A DNA stretch of 26,028 nucleotides from Elusimicrobiota bacterium (GTDB lineage: Bacteria > Elusimicrobiota > Elusimicrobia > Elusimicrobiales > UBA9959), in the NCBI GenBank assembly GCA_003450815.1, contig DMES01000011.1:18446-44473 (forward strand). The letters run 5' to 3'. Below are positions 1 to 7,451 of the stretch, piece after piece. The notes beneath the pieces were generated by a model that did no database searches, was not told where the DNA came from, and worked only from the letters and a program-made list of their open reading frames with translations. The position numbers and the translations under genes were made by a program. Every line of letters starts with the position of its first letter. Positions within the stretch are counted from its first letter, which is position 1.

Positions 1-1
1 G

Positions 2-1222
2 ATTGTGGGCGCAAACACCGGCCTTACCGGCGTTGAACTACTTTATGACAAGGTTTTAAGCGGCTTGGTCAGCCGCCGTGAAGTGATAAAAGACAATGCG
101 GGCCACGTGATATACGAGAATAAAGAAGGAAATGAAGAACGCCCGCGGGATATTTACCTGACATTGGACAAAAACATCCAGTTTTTCGCGCAGGAAGCTG
201 TAAAAAAAGAGGCACAAAAGAACCGGGCTGACTTAGGCATGGCGCTGGTGCAGGACCCAAACACTGGCAGGATACTTGCCATGGCCACCTACCCGGAAGA
301 CCCGGTAAAACTGCCACCTGTTGAGTGGGTTTACGAACCGGGCTCAACTTTTAAGAGCATAACGCTCGCGGCCGCGCTTGAAAAAGACATTGTCTCGGAG
401 CGTGACACTTTTTTCTGCGAAAACGGCGCCTGGCCATTTAACAGCAAAGTGACCATACATGATCACACGCCCGAGGGGACACTCACGCTCTCAGGCGTTA
501 TAGAGCGCTCTTCCAATATTGGCGTCGCGAAAATTGGCCTTAAGCTTGGGATTGAAAATTATTACCTTTACACCAAAGCCTTCGGCTTCGGCACCAAACC
601 TGGCCTTGGCTTTTACGGAGAATCGTCCGGCATTCTGCGCGCGCAGGCAAAATACCGCCAACTGGATCTGGCAGTTGGTTCCTACGGACACGGGCTCGCC
701 GCAACGCCCCTGCAGGTTATAAGCGCCTATTCAGCGCTTGCAAACGGAGGTCGCCTGCTTGAGGCCCGCCTTGTTGACAAGATAACCGATTTTAACGGCA
801 GAGAGATTTCCCGGGAAGAACCGTCAAGCGTAAGGCGCGCGGTTTCCGAAAAAACAGCCGGCAGAGTAAAAGCAATACTATTAAATGTGGTGGATAAAGG
901 CACCGGCAAAAACGCCGCAGTTACCGGCTACCACGTAGCCGGCAAAACCGGCACCTCAAAAAAAATAGATCCAAAAACCGGCAAGTATCTTACCGGGCGC
1001 AATGTGGCCTCATTTTGCGGCTTTTTCCCGGCGGATAAGCCGCTTTACACCATACTCGTGGTTATGGATAATCCGAAAACCTCGCAATATGGCGGCGAAA
1101 GCGCCGCTCCGGCTTTCCAGGAAATCTCAAAAAAAATAATTACCATGAAAGGCATTAAACCGGACGCGCCTGAACAGTTCAAAAATACTCTGAAGGATTC
1201 CAGCCGCCCGATTTCGGATTAA
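2..1222 (+). CDS. ftsI: Septal peptidoglycan transpeptidase (class B PBP, FtsI/SpoVD type), 5'-truncated
   Basis: This is the D,D-transpeptidase that cross-links septal peptidoglycan, working with the SEDS polymerase FtsW encoded downstream. The frame is open to the window edge, so the cytoplasmic tail, membrane anchor and most of the dimerisation domain lie outside. All three penicillin-binding motifs are visible. Counting from the first in-window start codon (position 5), they are STFK at about residues 114-117 (nucleophile S114), SSN at 169-171 and KTGT at 314-317. No PASTA domain follows the transpeptidase fold, which separates it from Firmicutes PBP2x/SpoVD. The C-terminus ends about 85 residues after the KTG motif with a short polar tail. 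It is the first gene of the dcw run and is followed by a 113-119-nt spacer and murE. The family call is secure; FtsI rather than another class B PBP rests on the neighbours. Confidence 0.93.
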   Translation: MVGANTGLTGVELLYDKVLSGLVSRREVIKDNAGHVIYENKEGNEERPRDIYLTLDKNIQFFAQEAVKKEAQKNRADLGMALVQDPNTGRILAMATYPEDPVKLPPVEWVYEPGSTFKSITLAAALEKDIVSERDTFFCENGAWPFNSKVTIHDHTPEGTLTLSGVIERSSNIGVAKIGLKLGIENYYLYTKAFGFGTKPGLGFYGESSGILRAQAKYRQLDLAVGSYGHGLAATPLQVISAYSALANGGRLLEARLVDKITDFNGREISREEPSSVRRAVSEKTAGRVKAILLNVVDKGTGKNAAVTGYHVAGKTGTSKKIDPKTGKYLTGRNVASFCGFFPADKPLYTILVVMDNPKTSQYGGESAAPAFQEISKKIITMKGIKPDAPEQFKNTLKDSSRPISD

Positions 1223-1341
1223 CGTCGAAAATTGCGGTAATTTTAGGGTTAAAAATTGTAAAATCTTCGCTGTGGGGAAAATAAAAACAGTTTTTTCTTT
1301 CAGCCATTGAACTTTTTCAGCGGCATCCGCAGGGAGTGACA

Positions 1342-2856
1342 GTGACGCTTAAAGAGATTTTTAAAAATACCGGCACAACTCCGGACACCGGCCAAACGGT
1401 GGAAATAACGGCTATCACAAACGATTCGCGCAAAGTCGTAAAAGGCGCGCTTTTTTTTGCCCTGCCCGGCGCAAGAACTGACGGCAATCTTTATATCCGG
1501 CAGGCCCTTGAAAACGGCGCCTCGGCCGTTGTTTCGCAAAACGCGCCGGACCCGGCAGTGAAAGCCGCCTATCCTTCCGCCGTCTGGCTGAGTTCCGGCG
1601 ATATCTCACCCCTGCTTTCCAGCGCCGCTGCCAACTTTTATTCCAACCCGTCAGCGGAGCTTAAGGTGGCCGGGCTCACCGGCACCAAAGGTAAAACCAC
1701 CACCGCCTATCTTCTTGAAAGCATCCTGGCCGCGCATGGCGACAAACCAGGTGTGGCCGGCACCATTGATTACCGTGTGGACGGCCGCCCGCTCGCCAAG
1801 GCCTCAAATACCACCCCGCTCGCCCACGACCTGCAGGCCCTGCTTCGCGCCATGGTTTCAGCGGGGGCGAAAAGCGCAGTACTGGAAGTCTCCTCCCACG
1901 CGCTGGTTCAGAAGCGCGCGGACGATGTGCAGTTCGACTGCGCCGTATTTACGAACCTGCAAAGCGATCACATGGATTTCCATAAAACCCGCGAAAATTA
2001 TTTTCTTGCCAAGGCCGGGATTTTTGAACTGCTGGCCGCTTCGCCAAAAAAAAACAAAAGCGCTGTTATTAACGCTGACGACCAAAAGGCCCCTGAACTT
2101 ATTTCCATGCTGTCCCCAGGCCTTAGCGCCCTTACCTTCGCCGTTGACTGCGACGCGGACTTCAGGGCTTCGTCGGTAAAAATACTGGAACAGAAAACGC
2201 TTTTTATTCTTGAAACTCCGGAGGGCAAAACGCCTGTAGCCCTTAACCTGCTGGGCCTGCACAATGTATATAATGCGCTGGCCGCCATAACGGCGGCGTA
2301 CGCCTTGGGAGTGGGGCTTGAAACCGCCGTTAAGGGCGCCGAGGCCCTGACCAGGGTGCCGGGGCGGCTTGAACGCGTTGACCTTGGGCAGGACTTCACC
2401 GTATTCGTCGACTACGCCCACACCGGCGCTGCGCTCGAAAGCGTGCTCGCAAATTTAAAAAAAATGCCGCACCAGAAAATAATCACCGTTTTCGGCTGCG
2501 GGGGCGACCGCGACCGCACCAAACGCGCTCACATGGGAGAGGCCTCCTGCTCTTTAAGCGATCGGGTGATAGTTACAAGCGACAATCCCAGAACCGAGGA
2601 CCCGGCCCAGATCTTCTCGGATATTGAAAAAGGACTCGCCGGAATATTCTCTAATTATGAAGTGTTGCCGGACCGCCGGGAAGCCATTTTCAGGGCCATA
2701 GCCGCCGCCTCGAAAGGAGACATTGTGCTTATAGCCGGCAAGGGCCACGAGGATTATCAGATCCTGAAAGACAAAACCATACATTTCAGCGACCGTGAGG
2801 AGGCCGGAGAAGCCATAAAAAATAAAATGAACGGACTTGGGGGGGGCGTGCTATAG
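1342..2856 (+). CDS. murE: UDP-MurNAc-L-Ala-D-Glu:meso-diaminopimelate ligase
   Basis: This cytoplasmic ATP-dependent amide ligase adds the third stem-peptide residue. Numbered from GTG 1336, the P-loop GTKGKTTT is at about residues 116-123, the carbamylated-lysine context YFLAKAGIF has K226, and a GKGHEDYQ motif sits near 468-475. The DNPR motif at 416-419 is the signature of meso-DAP specificity, as opposed to the lysine enzymes. Two GTG codons could start the gene, at 1336 and 1342. An AGGGAG ribosome site at 1331-1336 overlaps the first and lies 5 nt before the second, so 1342 (503-504 aa) is preferred. The stop codon abuts the ATG of the receiver gene with no gap. A run of eight G (2839-2846) near the 3' end lies 10 nt before that ATG and may act as its ribosome site. 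Confidence 0.95.
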   Translation: MTLKEIFKNTGTTPDTGQTVEITAITNDSRKVVKGALFFALPGARTDGNLYIRQALENGASAVVSQNAPDPAVKAAYPSAVWLSSGDISPLLSSAAANFYSNPSAELKVAGLTGTKGKTTTAYLLESILAAHGDKPGVAGTIDYRVDGRPLAKASNTTPLAHDLQALLRAMVSAGAKSAVLEVSSHALVQKRADDVQFDCAVFTNLQSDHMDFHKTRENYFLAKAGIFELLAASPKKNKSAVINADDQKAPELISMLSPGLSALTFAVDCDADFRASSVKILEQKTLFILETPEGKTPVALNLLGLHNVYNALAAITAAYALGVGLETAVKGAEALTRVPGRLERVDLGQDFTVFVDYAHTGAALESVLANLKKMPHQKIITVFGCGGDRDRTKRAHMGEASCSLSDRVIVTSDNPRTEDPAQIFSDIEKGLAGIFSNYEVLPDRREAIFRAIAAASKGDIVLIAGKGHEDYQILKDKTIHFSDREEAGEAIKNKMNGLGGGVL

Positions 2857-3219
2857 ATGGCCAAAAGAATTCTGGTAATTGAAGATGATCCCGACTATCA
2901 GGAACTGCATCAGACTGTTTTTTCCGCGTTATATGAAGTAATCGTAGTCGATTCCGCGGAAGCTGGCATCAGCAAACTCGACACTGAACATTTCAATCTA
3001 GTTATCGCCGACATTAATCTTTTCGGAATGACCGGTCTTGAAATTCTCAGGAAAATAAACAGTGCGGGACTGACACAGGAAATTCCAGTTGTCATATGCA
3101 CGGGACAGTCTGACCCGTTTACCAAAGAACAGGCGATAGAACTTGGCGCGGCGGGCTTTGTGACAAAACCTTTCGCCGTTGAAGCTATGCTCAGTTTTGT
3201 AGGAGCCCTTCTAAAATAA
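2857..3219 (+). CDS. Single-domain response regulator (CheY-like receiver)
   Basis: This is a 120-residue stand-alone receiver domain with no output domain. The canonical residues are all visible: acidic pair D10/D11, phospho-acceptor D52 in the segment VIADINLFG, switch threonine T82 in CTG, and K104 in TKPF. It should be phosphorylated by a histidine kinase and act through protein-protein contact. It starts at the base after the murE stop and ends 4 nt before murF, so it must be co-transcribed and is probably translationally coupled. Receiver genes are not a usual part of dcw clusters, and no kinase gene is in the window. Its partner and target are therefore unknown; a role in envelope or division control is an inference from position only. 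Confidence 0.93.
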   Translation: MAKRILVIEDDPDYQELHQTVFSALYEVIVVDSAEAGISKLDTEHFNLVIADINLFGMTGLEILRKINSAGLTQEIPVVICTGQSDPFTKEQAIELGAAGFVTKPFAVEAMLSFVGALLK

Positions 3220-3223
3220 AATC

Positions 3224-4579
3224 ATGAACCTTAAAACAGATATAGCAGCCCTCGTCAAAGCGGTGAACGGAAAACTTCTGAAAGGCCAGGGAACCGCGCC
3301 TTTCAGAAGTTTTGAAACGGACTCACGGAAAGTAAAAAAAGGTGATTTTTTCCTGCCGCTCAAGGGGCTGAACCACGACGCCCACGCCTTTCTGAGCGCC
3401 ACCCTTAGCGCGGGAGCCGGCGGCTGGATAGCGGAAGCCGCAAAGATTCCGGCCCAAGCCCCTGAAACCGTTATAGCAGTGGACAACACCCTTATGGCCC
3501 TTCAGCGCCTGGCCGCCTGGCACAGGACGCGCTTTAAAATACCGCTTACCGCTATAACGGGCTCCAACGGCAAGAGCACCGTTAAGGAAATGCTCCGCTC
3601 AATTTGCCTGCGGGTCGGAAATACCTGCTCAAACGCAGGCAATTTCAACAACCAGTTCGGCCTGCCCTTATCCCTGCTTGAGCTGGACCAAACCCATAAA
3701 TTCGGGGTTTTTGAATTGGGCGCTTCACGCAGGGGAGATATCCTTGAAATCGGCACGCTTGCCCGGCCCACCTGCGGCGTAATAACCAATATAGGCCCGT
3801 CGCATCTGGAATATTTCGGCAGCCTGGAAGCTGTGTTTGAAACTAAAACCGAGTTGGCCGGCTGTCTTGCCGGCGGGGGAACGCTGGTTTACAATTTAGA
3901 CGACGCGTATCTGGTCCGCCTTGAGAAGACCAAATTTAACGGCCTTACCTTCGGCAGCGGCAAAGAAGCTGATATCCGCGTATCTCCCGGTAAAAAAATG
4001 GAGCTTATCCATAATGGGAACACCTACAAGATCGCTTTACCTTTGTCTCAGGCCAGTCATCATTTTTACAACGCGGCCGCGGCCGCGGGTGCCGCGCTCG
4101 CCTGCGGGATATCGTGGGAAGTTATAAAGGCAGGGCTTGAAACTTTCACTCCTCCGCCCATGCGCCTGCAGATTCTGCGTTTTAACTCCGCCACGGTAAT
4201 TCTTGACGCCTATAACGCCAACCCGCAATCCATGACGATGGCGCTAAGGGAGCTTGCTTATCACCCGGCCCCACGCTGGCTTATGCTGGGCGATATGAAA
4301 GAACTGGGCGCCCACTCTTTGAACTATCACTCCGACCTGGGAAAAGCGCTGACCACCGCGGCGGCGGAAAAGATATTTCTGGCCGGGCCCGAAATGAAAG
4401 CGGCAGCCGACGCTTTTAAAGCGGCGGGGGGGAAAGGACTTGTTTACGCGCCCGACATAGCCGACTGGCTGGAAGAGGCGCGAAACCTGATAACCTCTAA
4501 AAGCGGCACTTTCCTGATAAAAGCCTCCCGTTCAATGAAGTTTGAAAAGATAATTGAGGGGATGGCATTAAAAAATTGA
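3224..4579 (+). CDS. murF: UDP-MurNAc-tripeptide:D-alanyl-D-alanine ligase
   Basis: This enzyme adds D-Ala-D-Ala to the UDP-MurNAc-tripeptide, completing the cytoplasmic precursor that MraY uses. The Mur-ligase layout is clear: an N-terminal UDP-binding domain with the ETDSRKVKKGDFF segment (about 31-43), the P-loop GSNGKST at 113-119, a central ATPase domain and a C-terminal domain containing the DAYNANP motif. The length of 451 aa is normal for MurF. The start ATG lies 4 nt after the receiver stop. The nearest Shine-Dalgarno match (AGGAG, 3201-3205) is 18 nt upstream inside the receiver gene, so initiation probably depends on coupling. A 180-nt spacer follows before mraY. Confidence 0.95.
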   Translation: MNLKTDIAALVKAVNGKLLKGQGTAPFRSFETDSRKVKKGDFFLPLKGLNHDAHAFLSATLSAGAGGWIAEAAKIPAQAPETVIAVDNTLMALQRLAAWHRTRFKIPLTAITGSNGKSTVKEMLRSICLRVGNTCSNAGNFNNQFGLPLSLLELDQTHKFGVFELGASRRGDILEIGTLARPTCGVITNIGPSHLEYFGSLEAVFETKTELAGCLAGGGTLVYNLDDAYLVRLEKTKFNGLTFGSGKEADIRVSPGKKMELIHNGNTYKIALPLSQASHHFYNAAAAAGAALACGISWEVIKAGLETFTPPPMRLQILRFNSATVILDAYNANPQSMTMALRELAYHPAPRWLMLGDMKELGAHSLNYHSDLGKALTTAAAEKIFLAGPEMKAAADAFKAAGGKGLVYAPDIADWLEEARNLITSKSGTFLIKASRSMKFEKIIEGMALKN

Positions 4580-4677
4580 AAGCTCAAGATTCCGGATTCA
4601 AGCCTGAAACCGCATTATTCGCTTTTTTTCCGCACCGATTCCCATACGCAAGCAAAGTCTTCTTAAAAATAATAAAA

Positions 4678-4754
4678 TATACTGGAAGTATAAATCCGAA
4701 AATTGAGACGGATATAAGTTACAAACGATTCAACCGCAATTTTCGGATGAGGAG
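4678..4754 (+). promoter_or_regulatory. mraY leader: possible -10 box, 12-bp stem and Shine-Dalgarno
   Basis: The 180-nt murF-mraY spacer is AT-rich and contains TATACT at 4678-4683, without a convincing -35. A perfect 12-bp inverted repeat follows, ATCCGAAAATTG at 4694-4705 and its complement at 4737-4748, with a 31-nt loop. The right arm ends one base before the mraY ribosome site AGGAG (4750-4754). A transcript starting near 4690 would fold this stem directly against the ribosome site, so it could modulate mraY translation or protect the 5' end. The stem is read directly from sequence; the promoter and the regulatory role are inferred. Confidence 0.4.
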
Positions 4755-4759
4755 CGAAA

Positions 4760-5845
4760 ATGCTTTACTACGCGTACCACTTTCGGACTTTATTCAGCCC
4801 CTTAAATGTTTTGCAGTACATAACTTTCCGGGCGGCCGGGGCCGTTATTACCTCGTTCGTATTAAGCCTTCTTTTCGGACCCTGGCTTATAGCCAAGCTG
4901 CGTTCCTATAAAATAGGCCAGATGCAGCGCACTGACGGCCCGAAATCCCATCTTTCAAAGCAGGGCACCACCACAATGGGCGGTCTGCTGATATTGTTTA
5001 CGCTGGTGCTGAGCACTCTGCTCTGGGCAAGGCTGGACAACCGCTTCATACTGCTTTTACTTTTTACCACTATAGTGCTGGCCTTCACAGGCTGGATGGA
5101 CGACTACACGAAACTGGTCAAAAAGAATCCGGCCGGGGCTTCTTCAAAATTCAAATTCACACTGCAGATATTCACAGCCATTGTAGTAGTGGGTTACCTG
5201 GCCGTCAACCCGCCCAACACCGCCTATTCCACCATGTTGCTTATCCCCTATACCAAAGAGGTTTACCTCAATCTCTCTTTTTTATATTTCGCCCTCGCCA
5301 TGATTGTGATAATCGGCTCTTCCAACGCCGTAAACCTGACCGACGGCCTGGACGGACTTGCCGCCGGCTCAATAATATTTACCGCGTTAACCTTCGCCGT
5401 TATAGCCTACTCGGCCGGAAATATCAAGCTGGCGTCTTATTTTAAGATAATCCCCGTAGAGGGGGCGGGGGAAATAACCGTGTTTCTAGGAGCCATGATA
5501 GGCTCGTGCCTGGGTTTTCTCTGGTTCAACTCCTACCCCGCCGAGGTTTTTATGGGAGATACCAGTTCTCTTTTTCTAGGAGGCGCAATAGGCACCGCCG
5601 CTCTTTGCATTAAAACCGAGCTATTGCTGCCGGTAGCCGGCGGCATTTTTCTGTTTGAAACCATGTCCGTCATACTGCAAATGGGTTCATTTAAACTCCG
5701 GAACAAAAAACGCCTGTTTTTGATGGCCCCAATACACCACCATTTTGAACTGAAAGGCATAGCCGAATCAAAGGTTACAATGCGTTTCTGGATAGTGGGA
5801 GTAATGCTGATGCTGCTTGCGCTGTCGTCGTTGAAGATAAGATAA
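4760..5845 (+). CDS. mraY: Phospho-N-acetylmuramoyl-pentapeptide-transferase (lipid I synthase)
   Basis: This integral membrane enzyme transfers phospho-MurNAc-pentapeptide from UDP to undecaprenyl phosphate. At 361 aa, with about ten hydrophobic helices, it matches the family size. Signature motifs are present in order: the DD pair 114-115 in GWMDDYTKL, NLTDGLDG at 192-199, MGDTSSLFLGG with D267, and the HHH cluster 326-328 in PIHHHFELKG. The third motif reads GDTSS where GDTGS is usual, a mild divergence. ATG 4760 is supported by AGGAG five bases upstream. An overlapping longer frame starting at 4576 is not credible. The gene is followed by a word-repeat hairpin spacer and murD. Confidence 0.97.
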   Translation: MLYYAYHFRTLFSPLNVLQYITFRAAGAVITSFVLSLLFGPWLIAKLRSYKIGQMQRTDGPKSHLSKQGTTTMGGLLILFTLVLSTLLWARLDNRFILLLLFTTIVLAFTGWMDDYTKLVKKNPAGASSKFKFTLQIFTAIVVVGYLAVNPPNTAYSTMLLIPYTKEVYLNLSFLYFALAMIVIIGSSNAVNLTDGLDGLAAGSIIFTALTFAVIAYSAGNIKLASYFKIIPVEGAGEITVFLGAMIGSCLGFLWFNSYPAEVFMGDTSSLFLGGAIGTAALCIKTELLLPVAGGIFLFETMSVILQMGSFKLRNKKRLFLMAPIHHHFELKGIAESKVTMRFWIVGVMLMLLALSSLKIR

Positions 5846-5847
5846 AG

Positions 5848-5936
5848 GCGAGTATGCGAGTATGCTTGTAGGCTAGTAGGCTTTTAAGTAATTTTCCGCA
5901 AAGCATACCAGCATACTAGCTTACCAGCCTACCAGC
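5848..5936. repeat. Word-repeat intergenic hairpin 1 (mraY-murD)
   Basis: The 97-nt spacer is almost wholly an imperfect inverted repeat. The 35-nt left arm (5848-5882) is four variants of an octamer resembling AGTATGCT/AGTAGGCT. The right arm (5902-5936) is the complementary set, such as AGCATACC and AGCCTACC. About 25 of 35 positions can pair and the mismatches recur at the word joints. The loop is 19 nt of AT-rich sequence. No U-run follows, so it is not a normal intrinsic terminator. murD begins 6 nt after the right arm without a Shine-Dalgarno site. Confidence 0.75.
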
Positions 5937-5942
5937 AAATTT

Positions 5943-7316
5943 ATGTTTAATCCTGAAAACTTCAAAGGCCAAAAAGCGCTGGTCATAGGCGCGGGAAAAT
6001 CGGGCATCGCCTGCGCAAGGCTTCTTTCCGCCCGTGGTTTTTCCGTCTTGCTGAGCGAGGCCAAACAAACGGCCGAAGTGCGGGATAAAATAAAAGATCT
6101 GGGCGCAAAAGCAAAAGTGGAAACCGGCGGCCACAGCCGTGATGTTTTCAACTGCGGATTCGCCGTAAAAAGCCCCGGCATGCCCCGCTCCAACCCGCTG
6201 ATCTTTTCGCTTGAAAAAAGGAAAATTCCGGTTTTCAGTGAAGTGGAAATCGCGCTGGCTTTTTCAAAAGCAAAAAAAATCCTGGCCATCACCGGCACTA
6301 ACGGGAAAACCACCACCACCGTGCTTTTGGGTGAAATAATAAAAAAACACCTCTCCGGAACTGGAGCCCGTTCTTTGGTCTGCGGCAATGTGGGAATTCC
6401 CGCCTCAGCCCTGGCGCAAAAAGCGCGCGCAGATGATTGTATGGTAATGGAACTTTCAAGCTATCAGCTTGAGGACTCCTCATATCTTAAACCCTCCGTT
6501 TCCTGCGTGCTGAATATCACCCCCGACCACCTTGACCATCACGGCGGTATGGCAGGCTATATAAGGGCGAAAGAAAAAGTTTTCAAATTCCAGACGAAAG
6601 ATGATTCCTGCGTTCTGAACCATGAAGACCCGCGCTGCCGCGCGCTAGCCCGTCTCTGCAAGGCGAAAACACTATATTTCTCCTCGGTCCGCCGCGGCGG
6701 CGGCCTTAAAGCTTACCGTGAATCAGACAACGGCCTTGTTTTCAAAATGAACGGCAAAACCTTCCGCCTGGCCGCGCCAGCACTGCCGGGCGCCCATAAC
6801 ATTGAAAACGCTATGTGCGCGGGGCTTATGGCGCTTGCCGCCGGAGTAAAGCCCGAAACCCTTAAACAAGTTTTTGAAGGTTTCAAAGGCGTTGAGCACC
6901 GCATAGAAACCGCACGCACGCTTAACGGGGTGACTTTTATTAACGATTCAAAAGCCACCAATGTGGATTCGACACTGGTGGCGTTAAAGGCCCTTGGCGG
7001 CGGGAAAAATATCCACCTTATACTGGGCGGGCTTGATAAGGGCTGCCCTTATTCGCCTTTAAAATCGCTGCTCAGGAAATATGTAAAAGAGGTGCTTACC
7101 ATAGGAGCGGCCGCCGCTAAAATTCAAAAAGAGCTCTCGGGCGCCTGCCTTTTTACATCGTCAGAAAATCTTGAAACCGCGGTTAAAACCGCCCGGGCCA
7201 ATGCCGCCGCCGGAGATATGGTGCTTTTGTCTCCGGCCTGCGCCTCGTTTGACCAGTTCCTAGATTACGAAGACCGGGGCCGGAAATTCAAAGAGCTGGT
7301 AAGAGGATTGCGGTAA
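5943..7316 (+). CDS. murD: UDP-MurNAc-L-alanine:D-glutamate ligase
   Basis: This cytoplasmic ATP-dependent ligase adds D-glutamate to UDP-MurNAc-L-Ala. The N-terminal Rossmann-like UDP-binding domain starts with VIGAGKSG (about 14-21), the P-loop GTNGKTTTT is at 118-126, and the C-terminal domain contains the NDSKATN motif that is strongly characteristic of MurD. The length of 457 aa is typical. ATG 5943 gives a canonical MurD N-terminus, yet it has no recognisable ribosome site because the word-repeat hairpin occupies the upstream sequence. It belongs to the dcw run and is followed by a 135-nt spacer holding two further repeat structures before ftsW. Confidence 0.96.
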   Translation: MFNPENFKGQKALVIGAGKSGIACARLLSARGFSVLLSEAKQTAEVRDKIKDLGAKAKVETGGHSRDVFNCGFAVKSPGMPRSNPLIFSLEKRKIPVFSEVEIALAFSKAKKILAITGTNGKTTTTVLLGEIIKKHLSGTGARSLVCGNVGIPASALAQKARADDCMVMELSSYQLEDSSYLKPSVSCVLNITPDHLDHHGGMAGYIRAKEKVFKFQTKDDSCVLNHEDPRCRALARLCKAKTLYFSSVRRGGGLKAYRESDNGLVFKMNGKTFRLAAPALPGAHNIENAMCAGLMALAAGVKPETLKQVFEGFKGVEHRIETARTLNGVTFINDSKATNVDSTLVALKALGGGKNIHLILGGLDKGCPYSPLKSLLRKYVKEVLTIGAAAAKIQKELSGACLFTSSENLETAVKTARANAAAGDMVLLSPACASFDQFLDYEDRGRKFKELVRGLR

Positions 7317-7331
7317 GTGGAGAAGAAAATA

Positions 7332-7405
7332 CAAAGTGCAAAATGTAGAATGTAAAATTTCCGCAGTATTTTTCAATTTGCATTTTTCATTTTGCCCTAT
7401 ACTTT
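7332..7405. repeat. Word-repeat intergenic hairpin 2 (murD-ftsW)
   Basis: The left arm (7332-7360) contains heptamer variants GCAAAAT, GTAGAAT and GTAAAAT. The right arm (7375-7405) carries the complementary words ATTTTGC and related forms, so the arms pair over about 25 bases with one small bulge and a 5-nt insertion (CTATA region) near the base. The loop contains TTTCCGCA, similar to ATTTTCCGCA in hairpin 1. A T6 run (7403-7408) follows, so partial terminator activity is possible here. Read directly from sequence; function unknown. Confidence 0.65.
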
Positions 7406-7409
7406 TTTG

Positions 7410-7446
7410 CTTGTGACCTGTGTCTTGTGACTTGTGACTTGTGACT
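7410..7446. repeat. CTTGTGA heptamer array directly upstream of ftsW
   Basis: Five consecutive heptamers lie here, four of them exact CTTGTGA and the second degenerate (CCTGTGT). The array ends 5 nt before the ftsW ATG and occupies the place of a ribosome site. No complementary CAAGTCA-type arm is present in this spacer, so it cannot form the local hairpin seen in the other spacers. Tandem heptamers are prone to length change by slippage, which would alter spacing upstream of ftsW. Confidence 0.75.
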
Positions 7447-7451
7447 GACTT

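Noticed and set aside
1858..2421. 187-codon - strand frame inside murE
   Set aside because: Antisense shadow of a GC-rich gene; no ribosome site or recognisable motif.
4576..4911. 111-codon + strand frame overlapping the mraY start
   Set aside because: Starts with TTG without a ribosome site, has no family resemblance, and overlaps the well-supported mraY N-terminus in another frame.
7410..7446. Heptamer array or the spacer hairpins as a CRISPR array
   Set aside because: Repeats are only 7-8 nt with no unique spacers and no cas genes in the window.
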